Shown here piece after piece: positions 8,301-14,212 of a stretch of 19,793 nucleotides of DNA (positions are counted from its first letter, which is position 1; every line of letters starts with the position of its first letter). Both the position numbers and the translations under genes were made by a program. Source of the stretch: CAYRFQ01 sp964423615 (GTDB taxonomy: Bacteria > Planctomycetota > Planctomycetia > Gemmatales > Gemmataceae). The stretch covers positions 1 to 19,793 of the forward strand of contig CAYRFQ010000124.1 in assembly GCA_964423615.1 (NCBI GenBank), written 5' to 3'. Below the pieces are notes generated by a model. That model was given only the letters and a program-made list of their open reading frames with translations, was not told the origin of the DNA and searched no databases.

Positions 8301-9362
8301 CCCAATCAGAGACAATCCCTTGAGCCGTTTCAGTTTGAGGAGGTGGACGAAAGCGCCATCGGTGATCAATGTGCGGCCGAGCCCGAGATGGGTCAATTGG
8401 GGGAGTTGGGTCAAAGGTTCCAGGCCATCGTCCGAAATGCGAGTTTGTGTCAAATAGACGGTTCGGAGTGACTTGATCGTTCCAAGCATAGGAAGACTGG
8501 CATCGGAAATGCGGGTCTGGTCGAGAACTAGGTGCTCCAGTGTTTTGAATTTGGTCAGATGAGCCATTGAGGCATCAGTGATTCTGGTCGAACCCAGGTT
8601 CAAGGTCCGTAGGGTTCTGAGCTGGGAAAGCACTTTGAGTTGATCATCGGTCAGGTTGGTCAGTGCCAGGTTAAGGGCTTTGAGTTGTTGGAATCGGACG
8701 AGATGTTTCAGCGTTGCTGGTGAGACGATGTGAGTGGGAAGGCCCAATGCTTGCAGTTTGGGCAAGGAGGCCAGATACTTGAGGCCTTCTCCCCGAACTT
8801 GTTGGTCGTAAATGTAAAGCCATTTGAGTTGCTTCAGTTTGGCCAGATGCTGCAAACCTTGAGACGTCACTTGAGAGCCATTCAGAATCAATCCCTGGAG
8901 TTGACTGAATCGAGTTAATGACTTCAAGTCATCGTCGTTGAACAGATTGAAGGAACAGTGAATAGCAAACGGAACCTTGGGCTCGGGAAGCTGCTCCCAT
9001 GCGCCCACCTGCTCCAAGGAAAAACTGAAAGCGGGGAGGAACTTGGCCCTATCGGGCGCTTCTGGGTTGGTTACAAACCGGAAGTTCGCAAATCGATCCT
9101 TTTGCATCCAACCAACACGAGCCCCGGCAGCTTTCCAGGCCTGACCAATTTTGGGATCGGAGAAGTTTGGATAGCTGGGTTGGTTTTTATCTGTTTGGTT
9201 TGGCTCCAACAGATCGTCACCGAACCTCGAGAGATGTTGGCCCACGGGGCGAATGACTGTCTTGATAGAGCGTGAATGACTGGTGGGCTGTCCAGCGAAG
9301 GTCGCGAGCATGGTTGTGTGCGTGCCGAGTAAAAGGACGATCAGCGAACAGCTGGCTTTCAT
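5349..9362 (-). CDS. Giant secreted leucine-rich-repeat protein
   Basis: Protein of 1337 residues. The N-terminus (MKASCSLIVLLLGTHTTMLA) looks like a signal peptide, followed by about 100 non-repeat residues including AWKAAGARVGWM. From roughly residue 130 to the end it consists of some 40-50 leucine-rich repeats of about 24 residues with the pattern L--L-L--T-ITD-GL--L--L, as in the cysteine-containing/GALA-like LRR class. At seven places the regular repeats are interrupted by a unit beginning IP--ART--GLK-YL and continuing L-L--W, near residues 448, 591, 785, 830, 976, 1095 and 1215. There is no C-terminal anchor or catalytic domain, and the last repeat ends in LRSYLPNVGVYGAR. GTGAGGA about 8 bases before the ATG supports the start. 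Likely an extracytoplasmic binding solenoid; the ligand is unknown. It is convergent with the upstream membrane-protein gene and divergent from the gene at 9669. Confidence 0.92.
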   Translation of the reverse strand: MKASCSLIVLLLGTHTTMLATFAGQPTSHSRSIKTVIRPVGQHLSRFGDDLLEPNQTDKNQPSYPNFSDPKIGQAWKAAGARVGWMQKDRFANFRFVTNPEAPDRAKFLPAFSFSLEQVGAWEQLPEPKVPFAIHCSFNLFNDDDLKSLTRFSQLQGLILNGSQVTSQGLQHLAKLKQLKWLYIYDQQVRGEGLKYLASLPKLQALGLPTHIVSPATLKHLVRFQQLKALNLALTNLTDDQLKVLSQLRTLRTLNLGSTRITDASMAHLTKFKTLEHLVLDQTRISDASLPMLGTIKSLRTVYLTQTRISDDGLEPLTQLPQLTHLGLGRTLITDGAFVHLLKLKRLKGLSLIGTGITDTGVAQLQQLPNLQELYLNNVRVNDQGIQRLATLNDLRVLDLEKTQITDEALKSVRKLKRLDKLYLNQTQITGSGLEALAGSQLSYLSLPYGAKTDEGLKHYLAAMAPQKALNLIGWNLTDSGMKFLSTQKQLESFAVGNRQISDEGIQVLGRLEKLRILDLGGTGLTDSGLKQLTNLRKLEQLKLFQTRVTDTGIKNVSQFPNLSELELNGTAVTDRGLQHLKGMNLARLSIPVGARTETGLKHYLNAIQPPMSLTFTKWALKDASLQPLANQQQLRYLSLNNTRVTDSGVNFLTGLKNLKTLNLSKTNIKDAALKEIAKLQQLQHLNLSETRVSHVGLSHLKSLKELRTLTLSGTKVTSQGLIHVGHLSKLRSLNLYRTEVSDVGLLQIAKLKDLEQLYLSETKVTDRGLALLKGLKLKGLTVPFAAETDLGLKNFVALLDQPTSLSLSYWKISTEGLRVLKGLDLKYLTIPNQLCTEKGLERYLQAVRPVSYLNLSTWKVGDNGLKLLADQDQLQTLVLTNLNITDAGLEHIAKLKQLHALNLQRTNVTDEGLANVAELKNLTSLSLDFTRISDEGLSHISKLKRLRTLHLDNTQITASGLEKLNGLRLTSLTIPLAARTDLGLKYFLQVINPGVALRLSSWRIDGDSLKHVAKVRPRELYLDNIQINNNGLANLADLTSLEKLSLNNTEVGDAGLQHLSKMKRLNGLYLQQTRVTAKGLQSLAGRKLRSLTIPVQAQTDEGLPHYLAALNSPSVVDLSGWRLSKNGFKHLKKEQQIVTLVLDYSSITDDSLQSVARLPRLNHLYLTGTNVSDDGLKHLSKLKQLRSLDLDRTSVTASGLQHLTGNKIQTLLIPFNARTNEGLKNYLAAVAPMSYVNLQKWNITNDGLEHLASQSQITSLNLTQTNITDDGLVNLKNLTRLQTLTLNQTKITDAGLEHLIHMKELNTLNVNQASVTREGVRDLRSYLPNVGVYGAR

Positions 9363-9668
9363 GGGTGATTCCTCACGTTCTTGGATCCGGTTTTCTCCCG
9401 ATTGGAGTTAACGATAGTGGATGCAGATGGGTTTGTCGTGGGAAAACGCAGTGGTCTGGTGGGGCTCGCCGTGTTTCTTGGTTCTTGTGTTGTCCACGCG
9501 TTTGGGAAGCAGTTGATGACCGTTTGCAGTCGGTTTGCTAGCCCGGACGCTTCCGAGATCAAGCCAAAAGAATCTCTTGACGGTCTTGTCCTTATCGTTT
9601 CGGTTTCGGTGGGGATAGTTTAAAATTGAAAGTGAAAAAGAGATTTTTCCCTTCGTGAGGACCCAAAC
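9363..9668. other. Divergent promoter region between the LRR gene and the GHPLGCT gene
   Basis: About 306 bases between two divergent starts, so promoters for both genes should lie here. GTGAGGA motifs serve as ribosome binding sites at both ends (9366-9373 on the minus strand, 9655-9661 on the plus strand). TAAAAT at 9621-9626 is a possible -10 for the plus-strand gene, without a good -35. An 80-codon frame at 9381-9623 begins with TTG without a ribosome site and is not considered a gene. Confidence 0.45.
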
Positions 9669-9923
9669 GTGAAAACTACTAAGTCGGCCCTTTTGCTGGC
9701 CTTCTCGGCGTTGTTGTCAATAGTCCCTGATTCACTTGTTGCCCAGAAGCTTGACGAAAAAACGTTTCAGAAGCTGCACAAAAACCTGCAGTGTTCTCCC
9801 GATGAACTGTGGCGAACGATTCCCTGGAAAATTTCGTTGTTGGATGCTCAGAAAACAGCAGCCACGGAACGAAAGCCAATCTTCATTTGGGCCATGGACG
9901 GGCATCCGCTAGGCTGTACCTGA
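9669..9923 (+). CDS. Secreted small protein with GHPLGCT end before UGA (truncated gene or selenoprotein start)
   Basis: The GTG start at 9669 follows GTGAGGA with about 7 bases spacing. The 84 residues begin with a signal peptide (MKTTKSALLLAFSALLSIVP, cleavage near VAQ), followed by a mature part with IPWKISLLDAQKTAATERKP, then IFIWAMDGHPLGCT and a TGA at 9921-9923. The 'Ala-Ala-x-Glu-Arg-Lys-Pro-hydrophobic strand' pattern just before a Cys resembles the first half of thioredoxin-fold proteins, but the fold would be incomplete if translation stops here. Beyond the TGA the frame continues NNGVLVRLGHQSTLPTHV to another stop at 9996-9998, of which only NNGVLVR looks protein-like. Either UGA is read as selenocysteine in a gene later cut off, or this is a simple remnant. 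An IS element follows about 460 bases downstream, consistent with local decay. Confidence 0.7.
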   Translation: MKTTKSALLLAFSALLSIVPDSLVAQKLDEKTFQKLHKNLQCSPDELWRTIPWKISLLDAQKTAATERKPIFIWAMDGHPLGCT

Positions 9924-10128
9924 AACAACGGAGTGCTCGTCCGTCTAGGCCATCAGTCCACACTTCCCACCCACGTCCATCTCATTCCATCACAATGACT
10001 TACAAAGGAAGGTGTAAATTCGTCCACGTCCATGATTTCCACTGTTATCCACCGTATTGTCCGTCAGTGGTCCGTCAAAAGCTATACGGTGGGTAGGAAA
10101 TTAACTCCAGAGAGGACACGAGGACACA
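9924..10128. other. Non-coding, possibly decayed stretch
   Basis: No supported gene. The short motif CCACGTCCAT occurs twice (9971-9980 and near 10023-10033), suggesting minor duplication. A frame at 10032-10433 exists but is Arg/Glu/Thr-rich, appears to be a shadow of the small ORF at 10129 in another frame, and runs into the IS element. Confidence 0.4.
9928..9944 (+). promoter_or_regulatory. Small hairpin just after the UGA at 9921
   Basis: ACGGA at 9928-9932 pairs perfectly with TCCGT at 9940-9944 around the 7-base loop GTGCTCG, 4 bases after the UGA. Bacterial selenocysteine insertion elements are stem-loops directly downstream of the UGA with a G/GU in the apical loop, and this has a GU at the loop start. 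However, the stem is shorter and closer to the UGA than in well-studied cases. Treat it as a candidate only. Confidence 0.2.
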
Positions 10129-10302
10129 ATGAGCACACCCAAGAGGAGAGTTCCCAAGAAAAGACCGAAGACCGACTCCGAGAAGCGACGGGGCGAAGAG
10201 TGGGACGGAACGATCGAAGAGGAGAGAGAACTCGAGGAGTTCTGGGACAAACTGATCGAGGAGAAACGGAAGAGGAAACAAGAAGAGAAGCTCGAGGGGT
10301 GA
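10129..10302 (+). CDS. Small highly charged protein of 57 residues
   Basis: ATG at 10129 follows GAGG (10120-10123) with an AGAGGA slightly further up, a strong ribosome-binding context. The product begins MSTPKRRVPKKRPKTDSEKR and has a middle part WDGTIEEERELEEFWDKL and an end EEKRKRKQEEKLEG. Basic N-terminal and alternating Glu/Lys-Arg C-terminal composition suggests a disordered start and a single amphipathic or charged helix with two Trp residues; it could bind nucleic acid or an acidic partner. I do not recognise a family. The frame stops 80 bases before the IS element. A real small protein is more likely than not because of the ribosome site and the consistent codon usage, but chance purine-rich sequence cannot be excluded. 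Confidence 0.5.
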   Translation: MSTPKRRVPKKRPKTDSEKRRGEEWDGTIEEERELEEFWDKLIEEKRKRKQEEKLEG

Positions 10303-10381
10303 TGGGTCGAGTTCGTCCGATGAAATCGGAGACTGTCAACGAGTGTTCGTGGTCCGAGTTTCTCTCCGTTGGGGTGTATCG

Positions 10382-11092
10382 ACCAGCCCATTTACGGTTA
10401 TGTTTATCGCATAGAAATCAGTTAGTTTCATAACGTTGCGCCAGAACTTTAGCGGTCGATTTGTGGGGGACGCCATCGTTTATCTTTTCGACTTTCTTCT
10501 TCGGCTTGCGACGACTCTTTTTATACTTTTGCAACTTCGCTCCCTTGGCAATCTTCAACAATAACTCGATGAACTCGTCCACCTCCATCAATTCAAACCG
10601 CACCCAGAATTCCTCGGGCAACGCAATCATCATGTCTTCGTAGACGCTCGCGACTTCCCGAGCCTTATACGTCCAAGAGAACTCCGCATCGATGACGTCT
10701 TGGCCGTGAATCCCTGCCATCGCCACTCGCACAACGCTCAAAACGTTGTACGCCACGACCGCCACCGTAAAACCAACCAACGGCGCTTTTCGATAAGCTA
10801 AGGTTTGGATCTCATAACGCAAATCACACGTCATCCTTTGGAACGCTCCTTCGATGCGCCAACGCCCCAAGTAGACCTCGCTGAGGCGAACCGCGGATAC
10901 CTTCTGGGGCAGGTTACTCAGGACGGGAATCTCCTTTTCACCATCTTGTGTGGGAGTCTTCAACCTCACGCGGATGTGACGCGCGGCCAAGACGTTTTGG
11001 CCATCGACCAAAACGTCGTCGGTCCGTTCGCAGACCCAGGCCGTGTCGGTCTGTTCCTCAGCAATTACATAATCCACCGTGAATGGGCTGGT
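10382..11092 (-). mobile_element. Internally deleted IS4-like insertion sequence with terminal inverted repeats
   Basis: ACCAGCCCATTTACGGT at 10382-10398 is repeated in inverted orientation at 11076-11092, 16 of 17 bases matching, and the two arms bracket the recognisable part of a DDE transposase. The 711-base span is about half of a normal IS4-family element, and the missing part is the transposase N-terminal half. No matching direct repeat of the target was found in the flanks (TGTATCG on the left, AGAATGT on the right), so the insertion is old or one flank was rearranged. It is presumably non-autonomous and could move only with a transposase supplied in trans. Confidence 0.75.
10418..11088 (-). 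pseudogene. IS4-family transposase, 5'-truncated remnant
   Basis: The C-terminal half of a DDE transposase remains. It begins at VDYVIAEEQTDTAWVCERTD just inside the right terminal repeat and includes YLGRWRIEGAFQRM, which matches the conserved Tyr-x2-Arg-x3-Glu region carrying the third acidic catalytic residue of IS4-type enzymes. A hydrophobic stretch VGFTVAVVAYNVLSVVRVAM and a Lys-rich tail ending in LAQRYETN follow. The N-terminal half with the two catalytic aspartates is missing. The open frame continues artefactually to 11227 through the inverted repeat and antisense to the sigma-factor gene; that part is not transposase. It cannot be active. Confidence 0.8.
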
Positions 11093-11138
11093 AGAATGTA
11101 TGCAAGAGGCAATCCAAACAGAAGAACAGGGGGATTTC

Positions 11139-11888
11139 ATGGAGCACCCTTTCCCAGAACAACTGGCCGACATTTCGACAATGTGGACAGTCTTGGAGCA
11201 AGCAACCGGACAAGCCGAAGGGGACATCGCGGCTGCTCAACAGTTGATTCTCAAACGTTATCGTCCAGCGATTTACGCCTACCTCCGCAGTGCGGTCCAT
11301 GATGAGAGTGCTGCTGCTGATTTGACGCAGGAATTTTCGTTGGCATTGGTGCGAGGCGATTTTCGAAAGATCGATCGCTCGAAGGGCAGATTTCGAGGCT
11401 ACGTTAAATCAGTATTGTTTCACATGGTCAGCAAATATCGAAAGGAACAGCAACGTCTTCCGCAGCCTTTGGCACCGGATTCGCCCCAATTCGAGAGAGC
11501 AACCGATTTCTCGGGACAGTTAGACATCGAGTTCGACGAGGCTTGGCGTGGCCAGTTGTTGTCTCGGGCTTGGAACTCTCTGGAACAAGCCCAACCAGTG
11601 TACTTTCTTGTTTTGCAATATGCCGCGACGAATAGACAAGCTTCATCCAAAGAAATGGCACCTATCTTGAGCAAGCAAACAGGTCGGAAGATGACGCCAG
11701 AGAGTATTCGACAGACGTTGCGCCGTGCTCGTCTCCTGTTTGCTGAACTATTGGTTCACGATGTGGCTTGTTCCCTCAAAGAACCCGACTTGGAGACTTT
11801 GACGTCTGAAATTGCAGACCTACGGCTTCTCAAGGATTGTCAGGAAGCCCTCGATAAGTTAGCAACACAACGCAATCTCAACTCTTGA
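11139..11888 (+). CDS. ECF-type RNA polymerase sigma factor
   Basis: Alternative sigma factor of 249 residues that would direct RNA polymerase to target promoters. Region 2 spans YRPAIYAYLRSAVHDESAAA, DLTQEFSLALVRGDF and SKGRFRGYVKSVLFHMVSKY; the DLTQEF and GRFR-YV motifs are typical of planctomycete ECF factors. Region 4 is the helix-turn-helix around SKEMAPILSKQTGRKMTPES and IRQTLRRARLLFAELL. A 40-residue extension follows. ATG at 11139 has AGGGGG about 6 bases upstream and gives the expected short lead before STMWTVLEQATG; in-frame ATG at 11100 and GTG at 11079 are alternatives, the latter inside the IS repeat. The gene starts 46 bases from the IS remnant, so its native promoter may have been replaced. 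No anti-sigma gene is adjacent. It is followed by two surface-protein genes on the same strand. Confidence 0.9.
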   Translation: MEHPFPEQLADISTMWTVLEQATGQAEGDIAAAQQLILKRYRPAIYAYLRSAVHDESAAADLTQEFSLALVRGDFRKIDRSKGRFRGYVKSVLFHMVSKYRKEQQRLPQPLAPDSPQFERATDFSGQLDIEFDEAWRGQLLSRAWNSLEQAQPVYFLVLQYAATNRQASSKEMAPILSKQTGRKMTPESIRQTLRRARLLFAELLVHDVACSLKEPDLETLTSEIADLRLLKDCQEALDKLATQRNLNS

Positions 11889-12030
11889 GCGGGTGAGGCA
11901 ATTGGTCTCGCGTGTTGTAATTCGTACACCTTTTCTCAAACTTTTGTGTCACAGTTGGCGAAGCGTTTCCTATTTGCTTGCGGATGCGAAGTTCATTTCC
12001 ACAACGCAACTTGTCTGGGAGACAAATGCC
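11889..12030 (+). other. Spacer between sigma factor and pseudoprotease genes
   Basis: 142 bases remain open in the pseudoprotease frame from GTG at 11893. The translated extension lacks a convincing signal, and ATG at 12031 has GGGAGA about 9 bases before it. The spacer could hold an own promoter, for example one read by the upstream sigma factor, but no clear box was recognised. Confidence 0.35.
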
Positions 12031-14100
12031 ATGTTCCGAAAGTTTGCCACCTTATCAAATCTATTTCATTGGTTCGCCCAAAGCCAACCTCGACCGTCTC
12101 AGTCTCAGAAACGAAAGATCCCTCTCGAACTGGAGACGATGGAGGACCGACTTGCCCCTGTTGTTGGGGCGTTCAGTGTGCCCCCAGTGCTGAGCCCGAG
12201 TGACGGGTTTGGTGGAGTCGTACACATCAGTTCGTCTGAGGGTGATTGTTCTGGGGCGTTGCTTTCCACGGGACGCCATATTCTGACGGCGGCCTCTTGT
12301 CTGACGAACGACATGGGGCAGGTCGTCACTGACAATGTTACTGTGCGATTTGACATGCCCAGTAAAGACATTTTCGTTACTCTACCTCGCCAGAATATTC
12401 ACATTCATCCCTCCTGGAATGGAGACCTTGAAAGGGGACACGACATCGCCGTTCTGGAGTTACCAACCGTCGCTCCAGTGGATGCGGAACGTTTTGATCT
12501 CTATCGCTCTGCTAATGAACCTGGTCAACTTTTTCAGATCGTTGGTTACGGGATGACCGGGAATGGATTCACCGGAGCCGACATCGACGATGGCTTGAAA
12601 CGGCAAGGTACCAACGAATTTAATGGGATCGTCGGCCACCGGTTACGTTTCAAGTTCGACTATCACAAAGGTGTCGACGAAGTGTTTATCGCTCCGGGTG
12701 ACATGGGTGGACCCAACTTGATCGGGAACAGAATTGCGGGAGTCAATTCCTATGTCGAGGAAACAGATTGGTTCAGTTCCGTTCCCGAGTATGAGTTTGG
12801 CGAAGATGGCTTCAGCACCCGCGTGTCTAGTTACGCAGGTTGGATTGATAGCATCACTCAGGGGAGATATGACCTCGTGTTAGACTCGAACTCGCAACAG
12901 TATGGAAATGACGGGCGGAGCGACCGGATTGAGATCTACGACAGCAATAATACGCTCAGGGTCTATCTGAATGGCAGTCCACTTCACAAGGACAACCTCG
13001 ACAACATCCGATCGATCATCCTGAGGGGATCGAGTGACAATGATTCGATCCGTTACTACATGAGCACCGGGAACACCCGACTGACAATCGATGGACGCGG
13101 TGGTGCTGACTCATACTCCCTGTATGCTCCAAATACTCGCGACTACATCAGAGTTTCTTCCAGCAGGGTTTCCGTGAGCAACAACGCGTCAAACGCAAAC
13201 TTAAGCAACATCGAAACGATTCTTGTCCATGGTAACGGAGGCGACGACACGATCGATATTTCGACAGTCAATTCAGGCGTGAAAGTGTACGCCTACGGCG
13301 ACAGAGGAGAGGACTATATTCGAGTGGGGAATTATTTATCGCTCGTCCGTGGAATAGTGGAAGTTAACGGTGGCACTAACTACGGCGAAGTCCCAGAGAC
13401 CGATCGTCTGACGGTCAATGATCTGCACGTCTCTTCGGGAGGGAGCTACACCATTTCGAGTAATCGCATCACGGCCTCCAGTTCGAATAGCATGGACCTC
13501 AGATATACGAATATGGAAGAGGTCATGTTGAATACTGGGCACGGCAATGACACGATCACCTTGTCAAACACTTCGCACTTGGTTGTGACCATGGTCCAGT
13601 CAAGCTATGGGAACGATATTCTCAATGGGGATGACTCGAACAATGTCCTTGTTGGGGGGGCGGGTGATGACGTCATCCACGGGAACGGGGGGCGAGACCT
13701 TCTGATCGGTGGTGATGGTGCAGATGCCATCGACGGCGGTGCTGGGGAGGATATTGTCATTGGCGGTCGCACATTCTACGATTTTCACCTCGATGCTCTG
13801 TTGCATATCTTCTCTGAATGGCTGCGGAGTGATCGAACGTACGAGCAGCGGGTCTCTAACTTGCGAAATGGTGGTGGGCTTAACGAAAACTATCGCCTCA
13901 ACAGTTCCACTGTTCATGAGGATAACGCAAGCGACAGGCTGACTGGTGGAGCCGACCTTGACTGGTTCTGGGGAAACTACAGGCGAGAACCAATCAGTAC
14001 CTTTTTCCCGCCTTCTGGTGTGGCGGATCATTTCACTGATTATAGCCCTTTCGTGATCCAGTTCCCTGGGGCACCATCGACTATTGAGTATCTCAATTAA
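12031..14100 (+). CDS. Surface-exported trypsin-like pseudoprotease with RTX-type C-terminus
   Basis: Protein of 689 residues starting MFRKFATLSNLFHWF. The segment KRKIPLELETMEDRLAPVV (about residues 27-46) is the Planc_extracel-type motif found at the N-terminus of planctomycete extracellular proteins. Residues about 48-275 form a chymotrypsin-fold domain with recognisable active-site blocks: LTAASC (normally LTAAHC; Ser89 replaces His), HDIAVLELP (Asp138 kept) and GDMGGP (normally GDSGGP; Met225 replaces Ser). It should therefore not hydrolyse peptides by the usual mechanism. A long Ser/Asn/Asp-rich beta-rich middle follows. RTX-like calcium repeats then appear (NVLVGGAGDDVIHGNGGRD and similar), and a C-terminal module EWLRSDRTYEQRVSNL to GGADLDWFWG that is widespread in planctomycete secreted proteins. 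Likely a calcium-stabilised surface adhesin or binding protein. It lies between the sigma factor and the beta-helix gene. Confidence 0.88.
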   Translation: MFRKFATLSNLFHWFAQSQPRPSQSQKRKIPLELETMEDRLAPVVGAFSVPPVLSPSDGFGGVVHISSSEGDCSGALLSTGRHILTAASCLTNDMGQVVTDNVTVRFDMPSKDIFVTLPRQNIHIHPSWNGDLERGHDIAVLELPTVAPVDAERFDLYRSANEPGQLFQIVGYGMTGNGFTGADIDDGLKRQGTNEFNGIVGHRLRFKFDYHKGVDEVFIAPGDMGGPNLIGNRIAGVNSYVEETDWFSSVPEYEFGEDGFSTRVSSYAGWIDSITQGRYDLVLDSNSQQYGNDGRSDRIEIYDSNNTLRVYLNGSPLHKDNLDNIRSIILRGSSDNDSIRYYMSTGNTRLTIDGRGGADSYSLYAPNTRDYIRVSSSRVSVSNNASNANLSNIETILVHGNGGDDTIDISTVNSGVKVYAYGDRGEDYIRVGNYLSLVRGIVEVNGGTNYGEVPETDRLTVNDLHVSSGGSYTISSNRITASSSNSMDLRYTNMEEVMLNTGHGNDTITLSNTSHLVVTMVQSSYGNDILNGDDSNNVLVGGAGDDVIHGNGGRDLLIGGDGADAIDGGAGEDIVIGGRTFYDFHLDALLHIFSEWLRSDRTYEQRVSNLRNGGGLNENYRLNSSTVHEDNASDRLTGGADLDWFWGNYRREPISTFFPPSGVADHFTDYSPFVIQFPGAPSTIEYLN

Positions 14101-14138
14101 TCTCACGGCTCGTTACAACATTGCTTTTCCATTCGGTC

Positions 14139-14156
14139 GAGGAACTTCAATTCCTC
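14139..14156 (+). promoter_or_regulatory. Perfect 6-bp hairpin between the two surface-protein genes
   Basis: GAGGAA at 14139-14144 pairs with TTCCTC at 14151-14156 around loop CTTCAA. No T-run follows, so it is more likely an mRNA structure (processing or differential expression within a shared transcript) than a terminator. It lies about 57 bases before the next start codon. Confidence 0.25.
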
Positions 14157-14212
14157 TGGCCCCCAGTACGCCCAAACAAATATTCTTCACCATTTTTTGG
14201 AAGATCCCAATC

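Noticed and set aside
5788..8918. Many medium-length frames opposite the LRR gene
   Set aside because: Leucine-codon periodicity of the LRR gene creates long antisense frames; their products are repetitive shadows without ribosome sites.
5221..9420. CCACTATCGTT at 5221-5231 and its reverse complement near 9410-9420 flanking the LRR gene, suggesting a transposed unit
   Set aside because: An 11-base match is expected many times by chance in 20 kb, and nothing else at the two places matches.
9381..9623. 80-codon plus-strand frame in the divergent intergenic region
   Set aside because: TTG start without a ribosome site, low-complexity hydrophobic product, and it covers the promoter region both neighbours need.
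10032..10433. 133-codon plus-strand frame, Arg/Glu/Thr-rich
   Set aside because: It overlaps the small ORF at 10129 in another frame, has a purine-rich shadow composition, no ribosome site, and runs into the IS left repeat.
11093..11227. N-terminal 45 codons of the long minus-strand transposase frame
   Set aside because: They lie outside the terminal repeat, antisense to the sigma-factor start, and have Ser/Cys-rich composition unlike a transposase.
11893..12030. GTG at 11893 as the start of the pseudoprotease
   Set aside because: The ATG at 12031 has a good ribosome site and gives an N-terminus parallel to the neighbouring surface protein; the extension has no recognisable export signal.
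13336..14106. Minus-strand frames opposite the RTX region (168 and 68 codons)
   Set aside because: The plus-strand frame has strong domain evidence throughout; the antisense frames show no motif and are explained by Gly/Asp codon bias.
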